Assembly: GCF_002214185.1 (NCBI RefSeq)
Contig: NZ_CP022161.1
Coordinates: 10,909,957-10,973,956 of the forward strand
Length of the DNA: 64,000 bases
Source of the DNA: Streptomyces capitiformicae
GTDB taxonomy: Bacteria > Actinomycetota > Actinomycetes > Streptomycetales > Streptomycetaceae
Direction of reading: 5' to 3'
The notes under the pieces are model-generated. The model made no database searches, was not told where the DNA came from, and saw nothing but the letters and a program-made list of their open reading frames with translations. Numbering within the stretch: the first letter of the stretch is position 1; each line of letters opens with the position of its first letter. The position numbers were made by a program, and so were the translations under genes. Below are positions 41,153-50,877 of this stretch, piece after piece.

Positions 41153-41690
41153 TCAGTTGTGATCAACAGGCTTGCAGAGGCTGCCGATCCAGATGGTTGC
41201 TGCGCGGAGATGGAGTCCGGCGAGGTAGCTCTCGGGCGTTTTGTCGTAGCGGGTTGCGATGCCGCGCCAGTCCTTCAACCTGTTGATGGCCCGCTCGACC
41301 GTGTTGCGGCCGCGGTAGAGGTCCGTGTCGTGAGTGACGGGCCTGCCGCCCCGGCTGCCCTTCTTCCTGCGGTTGGCGGCCTGGTCCTTCTTCTCCGGGA
41401 TGACCGCTTTGATGCGGCGTTTGCGCAGGTGCGCGCGGTTGGCACGGGACGAGTAGGCCTTATCGCAGGCGACGGCGGCGGGCCGGGTACGGGGACGGCC
41501 GACGGGCAGGCGGACCCGTACCTTGCTCAGCACCGCGAAGAATTGGGGGCTGTCGGCGGCCTGCCCGGCGGTCAGCAGGAGCGCCATCGGCCGGCAGCGC
41601 CGGTCGGCGGCCAGATGGATCTTGCTGGTCAGTCCGCCACGAGACCGGCCGAGCAGGGCGGCCTTCAGACGGGCCCGCCGCCTGCGGCGG
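41153..41690 (-). CDS. IS5-family transposase, C-terminal frame
   Basis: DDE_Tnp_1 catalytic part in the second frame: LKAALLGRSRGGLTSKIHLA, MALLLTAGQAADSPQFFAVL, ACDKAYSSRANRAHLRKRRI and the final YRGRNTVERAINRLKDWRGI carrying the catalytic Glu. It is translated by frameshift from the upstream frame in active IS427-group elements. There is no independent start; the overlap with the first frame is around 41665-41690. Confidence 0.85.
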
Positions 41691-42144
41691 ATGCGTCGGC
41701 GTTCGGCGCCGATCGGATCGCTTTCGCCGTCCTGCCCGTCTTGTTCCTCGGACGCTCCCCCTTTTGCGATGCTGCCTCCTCGAGCGCAGCCAGAGTCTCC
41801 TCGCTGACCCGCATGCCGGCCGCGTCATGATGAGCCCGTGCCGTGGTGGAGTCCACGCTGACCAGGGACATGTCGATCTCACCCCTGCGGGCGGCCTCGG
41901 CAATCGCCTCTTCCAGGAGGGCCTCGAAGACACCCGCGTCTCGCCACCTCATGAAGCGGTTGTAGACCGTCTGCCAGGCGCCGAACCGCTCGGGCATCTC
42001 CCGCCACTGGCTGCCGGTGCGGAACCGCCAGATCACCCCCTCGAACTGCTCCCGCAGCCGCTCGGGGTACGGGCCGAACCTGCCCACCGGCACGAACGGC
42101 CCGATGAACTCCCACTCATCGTCAGTGAGTTGCGCACGCGTCAC
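41665..42144 (-). CDS. IS5-family transposase, N-terminal frame
   Basis: 159 residues: MTRAQLTDDEWEFIGPFVPV, FEGVIWRFRTGSQWREMPER (DUF4096-type N-domain), then SLVSVDSTTARAHHDAAG with the first catalytic Asp. An A/G-rich slippery run (AAAAGGGGG) lies near 41757-41766. The rest of the transposase is in the next frame (41153-41690). Confidence 0.9.
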   Translation of the reverse strand: MTRAQLTDDEWEFIGPFVPVGRFGPYPERLREQFEGVIWRFRTGSQWREMPERFGAWQTVYNRFMRWRDAGVFEALLEEAIAEAARRGEIDMSLVSVDSTTARAHHDAAGMRVSEETLAALEEAASQKGERPRNKTGRTAKAIRSAPNADASAAGGGPV

Positions 42145-42206
42145 ACCACAGTCCTACCGGACCGGCACTCATCCCGGGTTTGATCACAACTGAAGACAGG
42201 CTCTAG

Positions 42207-43069
42207 CACCAATGCGTCGTCGACCGCACCGTGCAGAACCGGATCGCCGACGAGCACAGCCGCTCGACGGTGAAGAACACCATCGCCGTCCTGGTCCGCG
42301 CCATGGAGCAAGCCGTCCGTGACGGCATCATCAAGGTCAACCCCGCCCGGGTGACCGGCCGGCAGAAACTCTACAAGCAGGCCGAGGACGAACTCCTCGA
42401 CCCACGCACGCTGCCCCTGCCCGACTGGGAGACCCTCCTCGCTCTGGCCGACGCACCCGTGGCCGCCTCCCACGACCACTACCGCGGCTGGGGAGATGCC
42501 GTCCCCTTCGCCGCCTGCACCGCCGCCCGGATCGGCGAGGTCTCGGGATGCCGCGTCGGCGACATCGACACCAGCCAGTGGATCTGCACCGTGCGGCGTC
42601 AGACCACATTCACGCCCGGCGGGCTGACCGACAAGGGCACCAAGGGCACCAAGGGCAAGCGAGCCCGCAAGATTCCCATCGTCGAGGAGATCCGCCCCCT
42701 CGTCGCCCAGCGCATCCTGTCCGCCGGCCCCGATCCCGACGCCCGCCTGTTCACCGGCCCGCGCGGCGGACGCATCTCCACCGCCGTCCTGCGCGACGCC
42801 ACACACTGGGACGACGTGGTCACCAGACTCGGCTACGAGCACCTGCGCCGCCACGACCTCCGGCACACCGGACTGACCTGGTTCGCCGACGCCGGAGTCC
42901 AAGTGCACGTCCTCCGCAGGATCCCCGGCCACGGCTCACTGACCACCACCCAACGCTACCCGCACCCGCACGTACACAAAATCACGGCCGCCGGCGCAGC
43001 GCTCTCCGCCCACCTCAGCGTGCTGCGCGCACCGCGCTCCCTACCGAGCCCGATCGTCATGACCCGCTG
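42207..43069 (+). CDS. int: Tyrosine-recombinase integrase, N-terminus missing
   Basis: About 285 residues of a phage/AICE-type integrase. The core-binding helices ([20 protein letters not shown]) come first. The catalytic domain holds the Arg in [20 protein letters not shown], the HxxR box in [18 protein letters not shown], the GH in [16 protein letters not shown] and the nucleophile Tyr in QRYPH. It ends at TGA 43067-43069, 100 bp from the 3' end of tRNA-Pro, the classic location beside the attachment site of integrative elements such as pSAM2. The N-terminus is replaced by the IS5 element. Confidence 0.88.
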
Positions 43070-43116
43070 ACCCCGCTCAAGGACGCCGGTCCCCAACTGG
43101 TCCCCAAGAATGATCA

Positions 43117-43150
43117 AGGGCCGGTTTCGGATGCCTCCGAAACCGGCCCT
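43117..43150. terminator. Strong stem-loop between integrase and tRNA-Pro
   Basis: A 15-bp perfect stem AGGGCCGGTTTCGGA / TCCGAAACCGGCCCT with loop TGCC. It sits between the convergent integrase and tRNA genes and can terminate both. Confidence 0.85.
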
Positions 43151-43169
43151 GACCTGCGACTCATACGAG

Positions 43170-43243
<74 letters not shown>

Positions 43244-43246
43244 TTG

Positions 43247-44276
43247 CAGCCCGCCGCGGGCGGTTTCCTTGTACTTCACGCTCATGTCGGCGCCGGTGTC
43301 CTTCATGGTCTTGATGACCTTGTCGAGGGAGACCTTGTGGGTGCCGTCGCCGCGCATGGCCATGCGGGCGGCGGTGACGGCTTTGACGGCGGCCATGCCG
43401 TTGCGTTCGATGCAGGGGATCTGGACGAGGCCGCCGACGGGGTCGCAGGTGAGGCCGAGGTTGTGTTCCATGCCGATCTCGGCGGCGTTCTCGACCTGTT
43501 CGGGGCTGCCGCCGAGGACTTCGGCGAGGGCGCCGGCGGCCATGGAGCAGGCGGAGCCGACCTCGCCCTGGCAGCCGACCTCGGCGCCGGAGATGGAGGC
43601 GTTCTCCTTGAAGAGCATGCCGATGGCGCCGGCGGCCAGCAGGAAGCGGACCACTCCGTCCTCGTCCGCGCCGGGGACGAAGTTGATGTAGTAGTGCAGG
43701 ACGGCGGGGATGATGCCGGCCGCGCCGTTGGTGGGGGCGGTCACCACACGGCCGCCCGCCGCGTTCTCCTCGTTCACGGCCATCGCGTAGAGCGTGATCC
43801 ACTCCATGGAGCGGGCCAGCGGGTCGCCCTCGGCGCGGAGTTGGCGGGCGGATACGGCGGCGCGGCGGCGGACGCGCAGGCCGCCGGGCAGGATGCCCTC
43901 GCGGGACATGCCGCGTGAGACGCAGGCCTGCATCACCCGCCAGATGTCGAGGAGGCCGGAGCGGATCTCCTCCTCGGTGCGCCAGGCGCGTTCGTTCTCC
44001 AGCATCAGCGCGGAGATCGACAGGCCGGTCTCCTTGGTGAGGCGGAGCAGCTCGTCGCCGGTGCGGAAGGGGTACTTCAGGGCCGTGTCGTCGAGTTTGA
44101 TGCGGTCCGCGCCGACCGCGTCCTCGTCCACGACGAAGCCGCCGCCGACGGAGTAGTAGGTCTTCGTCAGCAGTTCCGTCCCCGTCGCGTCGTACGCCCA
44201 CACGGTCATCCCGTTGGCGTGGTACGGCAGGGTCTTGCGGCGGTGCAGGACCAGATCCTTGTCGAAGTCGAAAACA
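43247..44276 (-). CDS. sdaA: L-serine ammonia-lyase (both ends cut)
   Basis: [4Fe-4S] enzyme converting L-serine to pyruvate and ammonia. It begins in the N-terminal beta domain ([20 protein letters not shown]) and continues through the alpha domain: [40 protein letters not shown], and the cluster/active-site segment [19 protein letters not shown]. It stops at [10 protein letters not shown], about seven residues before the usual C-terminus, at the joint with tRNA-Pro. The right end joins an alcohol dehydrogenase start near 44276. Confidence 0.93.
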
Positions 44277-44278
44277 CG

Positions 44279-45277
44279 ATGACACTCGCCGTCCGTTACA
44301 CAGCCGCTCGTACCTTGGACACGGCTGCCGTACTCAGTGCGCGGCCCGGTCCGGGTGAGGTGGAGCTGGCTCCCGCCTTTGTCGGTATCTGTGGCACCGA
44401 TCTGCACATCTTCCACGGTGACATGGACGCCCGGGTCCATACGCCCGCTGTCCTGGGGCACGAGATGTCCGGCCGTGTCGTGCGGGTCGGCCCTGGCGTG
44501 GAGGGCTGGGAGGCCGGGGACGCGGTGACCGTGATGCCGCTGCGCTGGGACGGCACCTGCCCGGCCTGCCGAGCCGGCCACCAGCACATCTGCCAGCAGC
44601 TGGACTTCATCGGGATCGACTCCCCGGGCGCGATGCAGCAGCGCTGGACCGTGCCCGCCTCGACGCTCATCCGGCTGCCCGAGTCGCTGTCCCTGGACCG
44701 GGCCGCGCTCGTCGAGCCGACGGCGGTCGCCGTGCACGACGTGGGCCGGGCCGAGGTCGCCGAGGGCGAGAAGGTGGTTGTGGTCGGCGGCGGCCCGGTC
44801 GGCATTCTGATCGCGTTGGTCGCGCGGGCTGCGGGTGCGAAGGTCCGGGTGGTGGAGCTGAGCGCCCACCGTCGGCTGCTCGCCGGGGAGCTGGGACTGA
44901 CGGCCTGGGACCCGATGGCGGCCGACGTACCGGGGCTGGTCGGGGAGTGGACCGGGGGCGCGGGGGCGGACGTCGCCTTCGAGGTGTCCGGCGCGGCGGG
45001 TGGTGTGGACACGGCGGTCGATGTGCTGGGCGTGCGCGGCCGGCTGTGTCTGGTCGCCATCCACCCCCGGCCCCGTGAGGTGAACCTGCACCGTTTCTTC
45101 TGGCGCGAACTCACCCTCGTCGGTGCCCGGTTGTACGACCGGTCCGACTTCGAGCGCGCCGTGGCCTTGGTCGCGGACGGCACGATCCCCACCGAGCGGC
45201 TGATCAGCAAGGTCGTGCCGCTCACGCAGGCGCCGGCCGCTTTTGAGGCCCTGGAGGGCGGCGGTGATGTGATGGCC
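44279..45277 (+). CDS. Zinc-dependent medium-chain dehydrogenase (last few residues missing)
   Basis: MDR-family polyol/threonine-dehydrogenase-like enzyme, 333 codons seen. Catalytic zinc residues lie in [13 protein letters not shown] (Cys) and LGHEMSGRV (His-Glu). The structural zinc loop is reduced but recognisable in [12 protein letters not shown]. The Rossmann motif is [20 protein letters not shown]. It ends at GGDVM, a few residues before the expected KVLI..., at the joint into PKS AT sequence. ATG 44279 is the first in-frame start that gives the family's normal N-terminus; no good ribosome binding site is visible because a joint lies just upstream. Confidence 0.88.
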
Positions 45278-45279
45278 GG

Positions 45280-46268
45280 TGAGTCATGCGTTTCATTCGG
45301 TGTTGATGGAGCCGATGCTGGAGGAGTTCCGGCGGGTTGTGGAGGGGGTGTCGTTCGCTCCGGCGCGGTACACGGTGGTGTCGACGCTGTCGGGTGGTGT
45401 GGCGGGTGCGGAGTTCTGCACGCCGGAGTACTGGGTGCGTCAGGTGCGGGAGGCGGTCCGGTTCGCTGATGCGGTGCAGTGCCTGGCCGGACAGGGCGTG
45501 TCGGCGTTCCTCGAGGTGGGGCCGGATGCCGCGCTGAGTCCGATGGCCGCACGGTGCCTGGACGACGGGGCCGCTGTGGTGCCGTTGCAGCGGCGGGAGC
45601 AGGACCAGACGACGACCGCGCTGCGTGCGCTGGCCGAACTGTTCGTCCAGGGAACCCCGGTGGACTGGACGAAGACACTGCCCGGCACCTCACCTCGCCA
45701 GGTTCCCCTGCCCACCTACGCCTTCCAGCACGAGCGTTACTGGCCTGCCGCGGTAGCGGGCAGCAAGAGTGCCGCCACCGACTTCGGGCCGGATGCCGGT
45801 TTTTGGGATGTGGTTGAGCGGGGTGATGCGGAGGAGTTGTCGCGGGTTTTGGAGGTGTCGGGTGATGCCTCGTTGGGTGAGGTGGTGCCGGCTTTGGCGT
45901 TGTGGCGCCGGGGGCGGCGTGAGCGGTCTGAGGTGGAGGGCTGGCGTTATCGGGCGGTGTGGCGTCCGGTGGGGGCCGGGTCGGGTGCGGGTCTGGGGTT
46001 GTCGGGGCGTTGGCTGGTCGTGGTCCCGTCCGGTCGCGGTGAGCGGAACGACATCCGTGAGGTGTTGGCTGCTCTGAGTGCGGCTGGTGCGGAGGTTGTG
46101 CCGGTCGAGGTGAACGTGGGTGGCCTTGACCGGGCTGAACTGGCTGTCCAGCTGCGGGAGTTGGCGGACGGTCCGGTGGGTGTGGTGTCCCTGCTGGCGT
46201 TGGGGGATGACGCTGGGTTTGTGCCGTCGGTGGGTGCGTTGGTGGTTGTGCAGGCTCTGGGTGATGCC
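45280..46268 (+). CDS. Type I PKS: AT C-terminal half and KR structural subdomain
   Basis: Starts at the AT specificity motif [17 protein letters not shown] is the malonyl-CoA signature (YASH would mean methylmalonyl). It continues with [20 protein letters not shown], linker [17 protein letters not shown], and a KR structural subdomain [20 protein letters not shown] to [10 protein letters not shown], where it breaks into a membrane-protein fragment. No dehydratase is present. It is very similar to 32854-34150, so it is a sister module without dehydration. Confidence 0.92.
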
Positions 46269-46269
46269 G

Positions 46270-46912
46270 GACCGGCTTCTACCCGGCGCTCACGTGGATG
46301 TCGTTCGTGATCGCGGGCATGGCCCTGGGCCGCCTCGACCTGTCCTCCGGCACCGTTCAGAAGCGCCTGGCCGCGCTCGGCGCCTCCCTCACCGCGGCCG
46401 CCTACGGCATGTCCCTGCTGCTCGCCGGATCGGGCGCGTTGAGGAGCCTCGCGGAAGACGGGTCGTCGTCCGGCAGCTCCGGGGCGATGCCCCCCGCCAG
46501 CGGTTCGATGTCCCCGGACGGGGGGTCGTTCCCCGAGATGTCCGCGTCGTTCCTGCTGAAGGCCGGGCCGCACAGCGGGACCACGTTCGACATCATCGGC
46601 AGCGTGGGCGTCGCGATCCTCGTGATCGTGGGCGCGACGGTGCTCATTGACCGCCTGCCGCGACTGCGCCGCCTGGCGAAGCCGGTCATCGCCGTGGGCA
46701 CCATGTCCCTGACCGCCTACGTCGGCCACTTCCTCGCCCAGTCCCTGCTGCCCGCGGCCCCCGGCACCGACACCCCAGGCTCCTGGATACCCGTACTCAC
46801 CTACATCCTGGGCGCGATCGTGTTCGCCGCGATCTGGTCCCGCTTCTTCCGCCGAGGCCCCCTGGAATACCTCCTCAACGCCGCCACCAAGCCGGCGAAG
46901 CACATCCGATGA
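46270..46912 (+). CDS. DUF418/YeiB-like membrane protein, C-terminal half
   Basis: About 213 residues with five predicted membrane spans. It starts at GFYPALTWMSFVIAGMALGR and has a Ser/Gly/Met-rich loop (EDGSSSGSSGAMPPASGSMS). The DUF418-like end is TMSLTAYVGHFLAQSLLP ... RFFRRGPLEYLLNAATK. Its stop TGA at 46910-46912 is followed by a terminator. It is a paralogue, not the missing half, of the protein at 15849-16630. Substrate unknown. Confidence 0.82.
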
Positions 46913-46918
46913 GACCCG

Positions 46919-46952
46919 GCCGGGGTGGGACGCCCCCTCGCTCCACCCCGGC
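46919..46952. terminator. Stem-loop terminator after the membrane protein gene
   Basis: Arms GCCGGGGTGG (46919-46928) and CCACCCCGGC (46943-46952) form a 10-bp perfect GC-rich stem, 6 bp past the stop codon. Confidence 0.8.
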
Positions 46953-47110
46953 ACCGCCATGCCCGAGCAGTTCCTCATACCCTTCCCAGACTCCGACTCC
47001 GAGCCCTTGTCGGCCCTCGACAGGGCGCACTGCGGGCCCTGAAGAAGTCCCGCCCGACATGGAGCCCTCGATCTCACTGCCGAGCGGCTGCGCCACCTCC
47101 AAGACGCCTT
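46953..47110. other. Unassigned segment
   Basis: No convincing gene. It contains at least one joint before 47111. The sequence CCTCGATCTCACTGCCGAGC near 47070 is coding-like but too short to assign. Confidence 0.3.
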
Positions 47111-47256
47111 CTCATCTCCACCAGCACCGACGGCACGAACTTCACCCAGGTCGCCTCCGGCACCTGGGCCGACAACCAGACCCTCAAGGTGGTCGAATGG
47201 CCCGCCCGGAACGTCGGCTTCGTGCGGCTCCAGGCGAAAGCGGCCACCGGCGGCTT
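47111..47256 (+). CDS. F5/8-type C (discoidin) carbohydrate-binding module fragment
   Basis: Forty-eight residues, LISTSTDGTNFTQVASGTWA, DNQTLKVVEWPARNVGFVRL, QAKAATGGF. They match the core of galactose-binding-like F5/8 type C domains (vsTS.DG..f..va.G.w......k...f....a.yvRL.a). Such modules are common in secreted streptomycete glycosidases. Both sides are joints, so the parent enzyme is unknown. Confidence 0.65.
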
Positions 47257-47261
47257 CCCGG

Positions 47262-47750
47262 CCCAACACCGAATGGCTGACCGGCAGCGGCCTCACCCTC
47301 GAAGACGGGCTGGTCTGCGACGAGTTCTGCGCCGCCGCACCCGGTGTCTACGGCGCAGGTGACGTGGCCCGCTGGCACAACCCGCTCTTCGACACGTCGA
47401 TGCGGATCGAGCACCGCACGAACGCCGCCGAGCAGGGCATGGCCGCCGCCCGCAACCTCCTGGGCGCCCAGCGGCCGTTCGCACCCGTCCCCTACTTCTG
47501 GTCCGACCAGTACGACCTGAAGATCCGCGCCTACGGCTACCTGCGCGGCCACGACGAGATGCGGATCGCCGAAGGAAGCCTTAAAGAACGCAAGTTCACC
47601 GCCATCTACCGCACCGGCGACCGCCTCACCGGCGTCCTGTCCATCGGCATGCCACCCAAGAGCACCCTGGCCTGGCGGCAATCCATCGCCCTGCGCGCCC
47701 GCTGGCAGGACGCCATCGGCACAACCCGATCTGCCGAACCGGCTCTATAG
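47262..47750 (+). CDS. FAD-dependent ferredoxin reductase, C-terminal part
   Basis: About 162 residues. NTEWLTGSGLTLEDGLVCDE and VYGAGDVARWHNPLFDTSMR (the FAD-binding GAGDVA motif) are followed by the reductase C-terminal domain: RIEHRTNAAEQGMAAARNLL, PYFWSDQYDLKIRAYGYLRG, IYRTGDRLTGVLSIGMPPKS. Such enzymes pass electrons from NAD(P)H to ferredoxins that serve P450s or ring hydroxylases. The N-terminal FAD/NAD domains are missing at the joint near 47258. Confidence 0.85.
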   Translation, partial: PNTEWLTGSGLTLEDGLVCDEFCAAAPGVYGAGDVARWHNPLFDTSMRIEHRTNAAEQGMAAARNLLGAQRPFAPVPYFWSDQYDLKIRAYGYLRGHDEMRIAEGSLKERKFTAIYRTGDRLTGVLSIGMPPKSTLAWRQSIALRARWQDAIGTTRSAEPAL

Positions 47751-47801
47751 AAGCCGACGGGGCGAAGGGCTCGTCACCGAGTCGATGAGCAGCAGAGTTT
47801 T

Positions 47802-48175
47802 ATGCGCGTCGTCGATTTCACCACCGCTCGGCAGGCGTACTACCAGCCGGGCATCGCAGGTGCGTTCCTGGCCGGCTGTCACCAGCCTCACCAGGCCCCG
47901 GACGCACTGCGCCTCGGCCAGGATTACCTGGCGCTCAATATCAACGGCAGCAGCGCAGTTCGACGATCCCGATTCGGTGCAGATCTGCACATTCGGCTGG
48001 GGTGCCGCGGCCATGCACACCGCCGCGCCGGACAGCGGACATCTGCCATGGGTTCGGCGAATGGGGGAGTGGTTCGTGCTGCGCCAGCGCCTCGACGGCG
48101 CCTGGGCACCGTCGCCGTTCCTGGTGCCCGAACCCGAAACGCTCGGCGTAGGCGTCCAGCCGTATCTCGCGGCGC
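47802..48175 (+). pseudogene. Unrecognised protein fragment split by a frameshift
   Basis: Two consecutive frames look protein-like: first RVVDFTTARQAYYQPGIAGA...LRLGQDYLALNING, then from about 47948 AQFDDPDSVQICTFGWGAAA and LPWVRRMGEWFVLRQRLDGA. The repeated W/Q/DG pattern (VLRQRLDGAWAPSPF) recalls alpha/alpha-barrel proteins of the terpene-cyclase or prenyltransferase kind, but this is only an impression. A one-base shift near 47948 separates the parts. The right side becomes IS5-type transposase at about 48179. Confidence 0.35.
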
Positions 48176-48181
48176 AAGCGG

Positions 48182-48610
48182 GGCCTGGCCGTGGACGTCC
48201 TCGGCCTGGTCATCGCGGTCGTCGTCCTCGCGGCGAACACCCACGACAACGCCGCGGGCATCCTCCTGCTGGACCAGGTCGCCGAGCACGCCGGCGGCAC
48301 CGTCCGCAAAGCCCTGGTCGACCAGGGCTTCAAGAACCAGGTCGTCCTGCACGGCGCCGGCCTGGGGATCGACGTCGAGATCGTCGCACGCAACCCGCAG
48401 GACAAGGGGTTCGTGCCGCAGCCGAAGCGGTGGAGGGCCGAGCAGACCTACGGGATCCTGATACTGCACCGGCGTCTGGTCCGCGACTACGAGCACCGCC
48501 CCTCCTCCTCCGCCTCCCGCGTCTACTGGGCGATGACCCACGTCATGACCCGACGCCTCACCGGCGCGAACGCCCCCACCTGGCGCGAAGAACCGGCGGC
48601 GGCAGCGTGA
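48182..48610 (+). pseudogene. IS5-family transposase, C-terminal half
   Basis: 142 residues: RRKRGLAVDVLGLVIAVVVL, HDNAAGILLLDQVAEHAGGT, KALVDQGFKNQVVLHGAGLG (catalytic Asp in VDQGF), DKGFVPQPKRWRAEQTYGIL with the RW-E motif, and a C-terminal tail. It lacks the first catalytic Asp region, so this copy is incomplete here. Confidence 0.8.
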
Positions 48611-49005
48611 ACATCCAGCCCCTGCTCGATGCCCTGGACCTCCAGGCAGACGCCGCCCGGGCCCTGGCCGACGACCTCCGCGCACAGATCGACGGCCTGC
48701 AGACCCGGTTGCGGGAGGCCGAGACGCACCTGGAACACCTCGCGATCACACGCAAGACCGTCACCGGCCTCGCCGACCGGCTCCCCGCATCCCCGCCAGA
48801 GCTGCCCGAGCACCCGGACTACCCCCGCATCCTCGCCGTCCTCCACCACGCGACCGGGCCGCTGCGGGCCAAGGACGTCTGCGAAGCCCTCGGCCACGAA
48901 CTGCTGCCGAAGAACGTCGAAGGCACCCGCGCCAAGCTGAAACGCCTGGTCAAACTCGGGATCCTCTCCGAGGCCGACACCGGCAACTTCGCCCGGAAGC
49001 AATAG
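48607..49005 (+). CDS. Small winged-helix-like protein encoded downstream of the transposase
   Basis: 132 residues, GTG start overlapping the transposase stop by four bases. An N-terminal coiled coil (LDLQADAARALADDLRAQID, LQTRLREAETHLEHLAI) is followed by a winged-helix-like segment (YPRILAVLHHATGPLRAKDV, TRAKLKRLVKLGILSEADTG). Its coupling to the transposase suggests a DNA-binding accessory role for the element; function not established. Confidence 0.7.
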   Translation: MNIQPLLDALDLQADAARALADDLRAQIDGLQTRLREAETHLEHLAITRKTVTGLADRLPASPPELPEHPDYPRILAVLHHATGPLRAKDVCEALGHELLPKNVEGTRAKLKRLVKLGILSEADTGNFARKQ

Positions 49006-49076
49006 CCGACGGAATCCCCACCAGCGACCTTGCTCCAACCTCAGCCGGAAACGGACATCGCCTTACGAACCGTCCA

Positions 49077-49967
49077 CTACTGCCCGTCGGCGGCGACGTC
49101 CCAGTGCTCGATGATCTTTCCGTCGACCACGCGGAAGAGGTCCGCGACGACGTAGTCGGAGCTGAAGACCCACACCAGGTCCCCGTCGGCGAGGGTGTTG
49201 CCGAACCGGGTCCCGCCGCCTCCGGTACTGCTGGGCGAGGGGGCGCCCTGCGTGTTCTGCTGGAAGAACTGCTTCAGCGGAGCCGTTCCGTTCGGGACGG
49301 CCGGGTTGTGCTGGTAGTACCGCGGATCCCAGCTCTTGTCGATCACGGTCGCGTCACCGTCGGAGAGCTTGCGGTACGCCTCGACCGCGAACTTCCGGTT
49401 CTTCTCCTCCTGTTCCTCGGACAGGCTCGGTTCCCCGTTCGGGTACCGGTACACGTCGCTGAACAGCGAGTTCCCGCTGGCCGTCTTCGCCGGCACGGTC
49501 TGCGTGATGCCCCAGTGCTCGACCAGCTTGCCGTTGTCGACCCGGAACAGGTCGGCCTTGGCCTGGCCGGTCTCCTCGTTCTCCGGGGTGGCCGACGCGT
49601 GCCAGTGCACGGCCACCAGGTCACCGTCGGCGGCCACGTGCTTGACGGTCGCCACCGCACCGGGAATCTTCGCCTGGACGTCCTTGAACTGCTTGACCTG
49701 CCCGTCGGCTCCGCCGGGCACCGCCTTGTCGTGCTGCACGTAGTCGGTCGCGACGAGCTCCTTCACGACGTCGGTCTTGTTCTTGTTGAACGCCTCCGAG
49801 TACAGGCGCAGAACGAGCTCCTTGTTCTTCTCCTCGGAGGCTGCCGAGGAGCGGGCCGCGGCGGACGTCGTCGACGGGGTGGCCGGGTCGGTGTCGGACG
49901 CGCTGCTGCAGGCGGTCGCGAAGCAGGCCACGGCAGCGAGCCAGGGCAGAGTCTTGCGGTATCTCAC
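49077..49967 (-). CDS. Lipoprotein with two SnoaL-like domains
   Basis: Complete 296-residue exported lipoprotein. The GTG at 49965-49967 is preceded by AGGAGAC. The signal peptide ends in lipobox ACS; a Ser/Thr/Ala linker follows, then two SnoaL-like (NTF2-fold) domains: LRLYSEAFNKNKTDVVKELV...YVQHDKAVPGGADG and AYRKLSDGDATVIDKSWDPR...YYQHNPAVPNGTAP, each with the NTF2-like DLFRVxxGKxxEHWD ending. The fold usually forms a small-molecule pocket; the substrate is unknown. Its true upstream neighbour, seen at 1826-2166, is a deiminase-type gene. DNA to the right of 49978 is a foreign IS piece. Confidence 0.9.
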   Translation of the reverse strand: MRYRKTLPWLAAVACFATACSSASDTDPATPSTTSAAARSSAASEEKNKELVLRLYSEAFNKNKTDVVKELVATDYVQHDKAVPGGADGQVKQFKDVQAKIPGAVATVKHVAADGDLVAVHWHASATPENEETGQAKADLFRVDNGKLVEHWGITQTVPAKTASGNSLFSDVYRYPNGEPSLSEEQEEKNRKFAVEAYRKLSDGDATVIDKSWDPRYYQHNPAVPNGTAPLKQFFQQNTQGAPSPSSTGGGGTRFGNTLADGDLVWVFSSDYVVADLFRVVDGKIIEHWDVAADGQ

Positions 49968-49978
49968 TTCAGTCTCCT
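49896..49978. repeat. 83-bp joint repeat, partner 1826-1908 (direct)
   Basis: Exact copy of 1826-1908, covering the lipoprotein start and ribosome binding site. The next base differs (T here, A there). Confidence 0.92.
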
Positions 49979-50498
49979 TCTCCAGGGCGTCCAGCGGAAG
50001 TTCGGTCCGCATGTGGTTCGCCACCTGCCAGCCGACGATCATCCTCGAGTACACGTCCAGGACGAACGCCACGTACGCCCAGCCCGACCAGGTGCGGACA
50101 TACGTCATGTCCGCCACCCACAACTGGTCCGGGCGCGAGGCGGTGAGATCGCGGTCGACGAGGTCCGGCGGGCGGGGCGCCGACGGCTCCGGCATGGTGG
50201 TGCGGCGCCGCTGCCCGCGGATGACGCCCTCGATGCCCAGCTCGCGCATCAGCCGCTCGATCGTGCACCGGGCCGCCTCGATGCCCTTGCGTCGCAGGGC
50301 CCGGGTGATCCGCCGGGCCCCGTAGGTGGCCCCGGACTCGGCGTGGATCTCCTCGATCAGCGGCATGAGCTGCTCGTCGCGGAGCCGGCGGGAGGACTTC
50401 GGCCGCTTCTTGCGGGCGAAGTACGTCGACGGCGACAGGTCCAGCACCCGGCAGACGGGATCGACCCCGAGGCCGCGTTCGCGCAGGTGGTCGATCAC
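49979..50498 (-). pseudogene. IS3-family transposase orfB, C-terminally truncated
   Basis: HTH_21 region ([40 protein letters not shown]) and the first half of the rve core (LWVADMTYVRTWSGWAYVAF with the first Asp). It stops at MRTELPLDALE where the lipoprotein piece begins. The second Asp and the Glu are absent. Confidence 0.88.
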
Positions 50499-50806
50499 TT
50501 GCTCGGCCTCGTCCGGGGACGGTCGATCCCCTGGGCAAAAAACACGCTGGCCGCTTTCAGGATTTCGTTCGCCCGCTTCAACTCCGCGTTCTCTTTGCGG
50601 AGCTGCTTCAGCTCGTCACGTTCGGCGGTGGTCAGCCGGTCGTCGCGCTCGCCGGTGTCGGCCTCGGCCTGGCGCACCCACTGCCGCAGGGCTTCTTTGT
50701 GGATGCCGAGGTCCCGGGCGACATGCGCGACCGGGCGGCCGGTGGTGCGGACCTCGCGGACGGCCCGCTCGCGGAGCTCGTCCGGGTACTTACGTGGTGC
50801 CGGCAC
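50495..50806 (-). CDS. IS3-family transposase orfA
   Basis: 103 residues: [20 protein letters not shown], helix-turn-helix [20 protein letters not shown], zipper [20 protein letters not shown]. It overlaps orfB by four bases. It resembles, but is distinct from, the orfA at 29845. Confidence 0.9.
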   Translation of the reverse strand: MPAPRKYPDELRERAVREVRTTGRPVAHVARDLGIHKEALRQWVRQAEADTGERDDRLTTAERDELKQLRKENAELKRANEILKAASVFFAQGIDRPRTRPSK

Positions 50807-50877
50807 GGCTCGTGGTTCTCCTTCGGGCCAGGATCATAAGCCTGGCTTCAGGGACTCCACGAAACTGGGGTCAGCTC

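Larger units (their letters stand above)
41143..42203 (-). mobile_element. IS5-family (IS427-type) element
   Basis: Termini GGGCCTGTCTTCAGTTGTGA at 41143 and, inverted, TCACAACTGAAGACAGGCTC ending at 42203. A TA flanks both sides (41141-41142 and 42204-42205), consistent with the short target duplication of this group. It holds two overlapping frames for the DDE transposase. Its right side runs into an integrase gene lacking its N-terminus. Confidence 0.88.
48179..49072 (+). mobile_element. IS5-like element, 3' part with accessory ORF
   Basis: The C-terminal half of a DDE transposase (48182-48610) and a small second gene (48607-49005) overlapping its stop. The 5' half and left terminus are absent, presumably at a joint near 48178. 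Confidence 0.7.
49979..50876 (-). mobile_element. IS3-family element C (truncated)
   Basis: Holds a complete orfA and the N-terminal ~173 codons of orfB. The rest of orfB and one terminus are missing at the joint 49978/49979. The remaining end, near 50845-50876, contains GGACTCCACGAAACTGGGGT, a plausible terminal repeat, just before PKS coding sequence resumes. Confidence 0.8.

Noticed and set aside
46270..46912. The missing C-terminal half of the membrane protein at 15849-16630
   Set aside because: The overlapping segment differs at several residues, so it is a paralogue and no 83-bp overlap links them.
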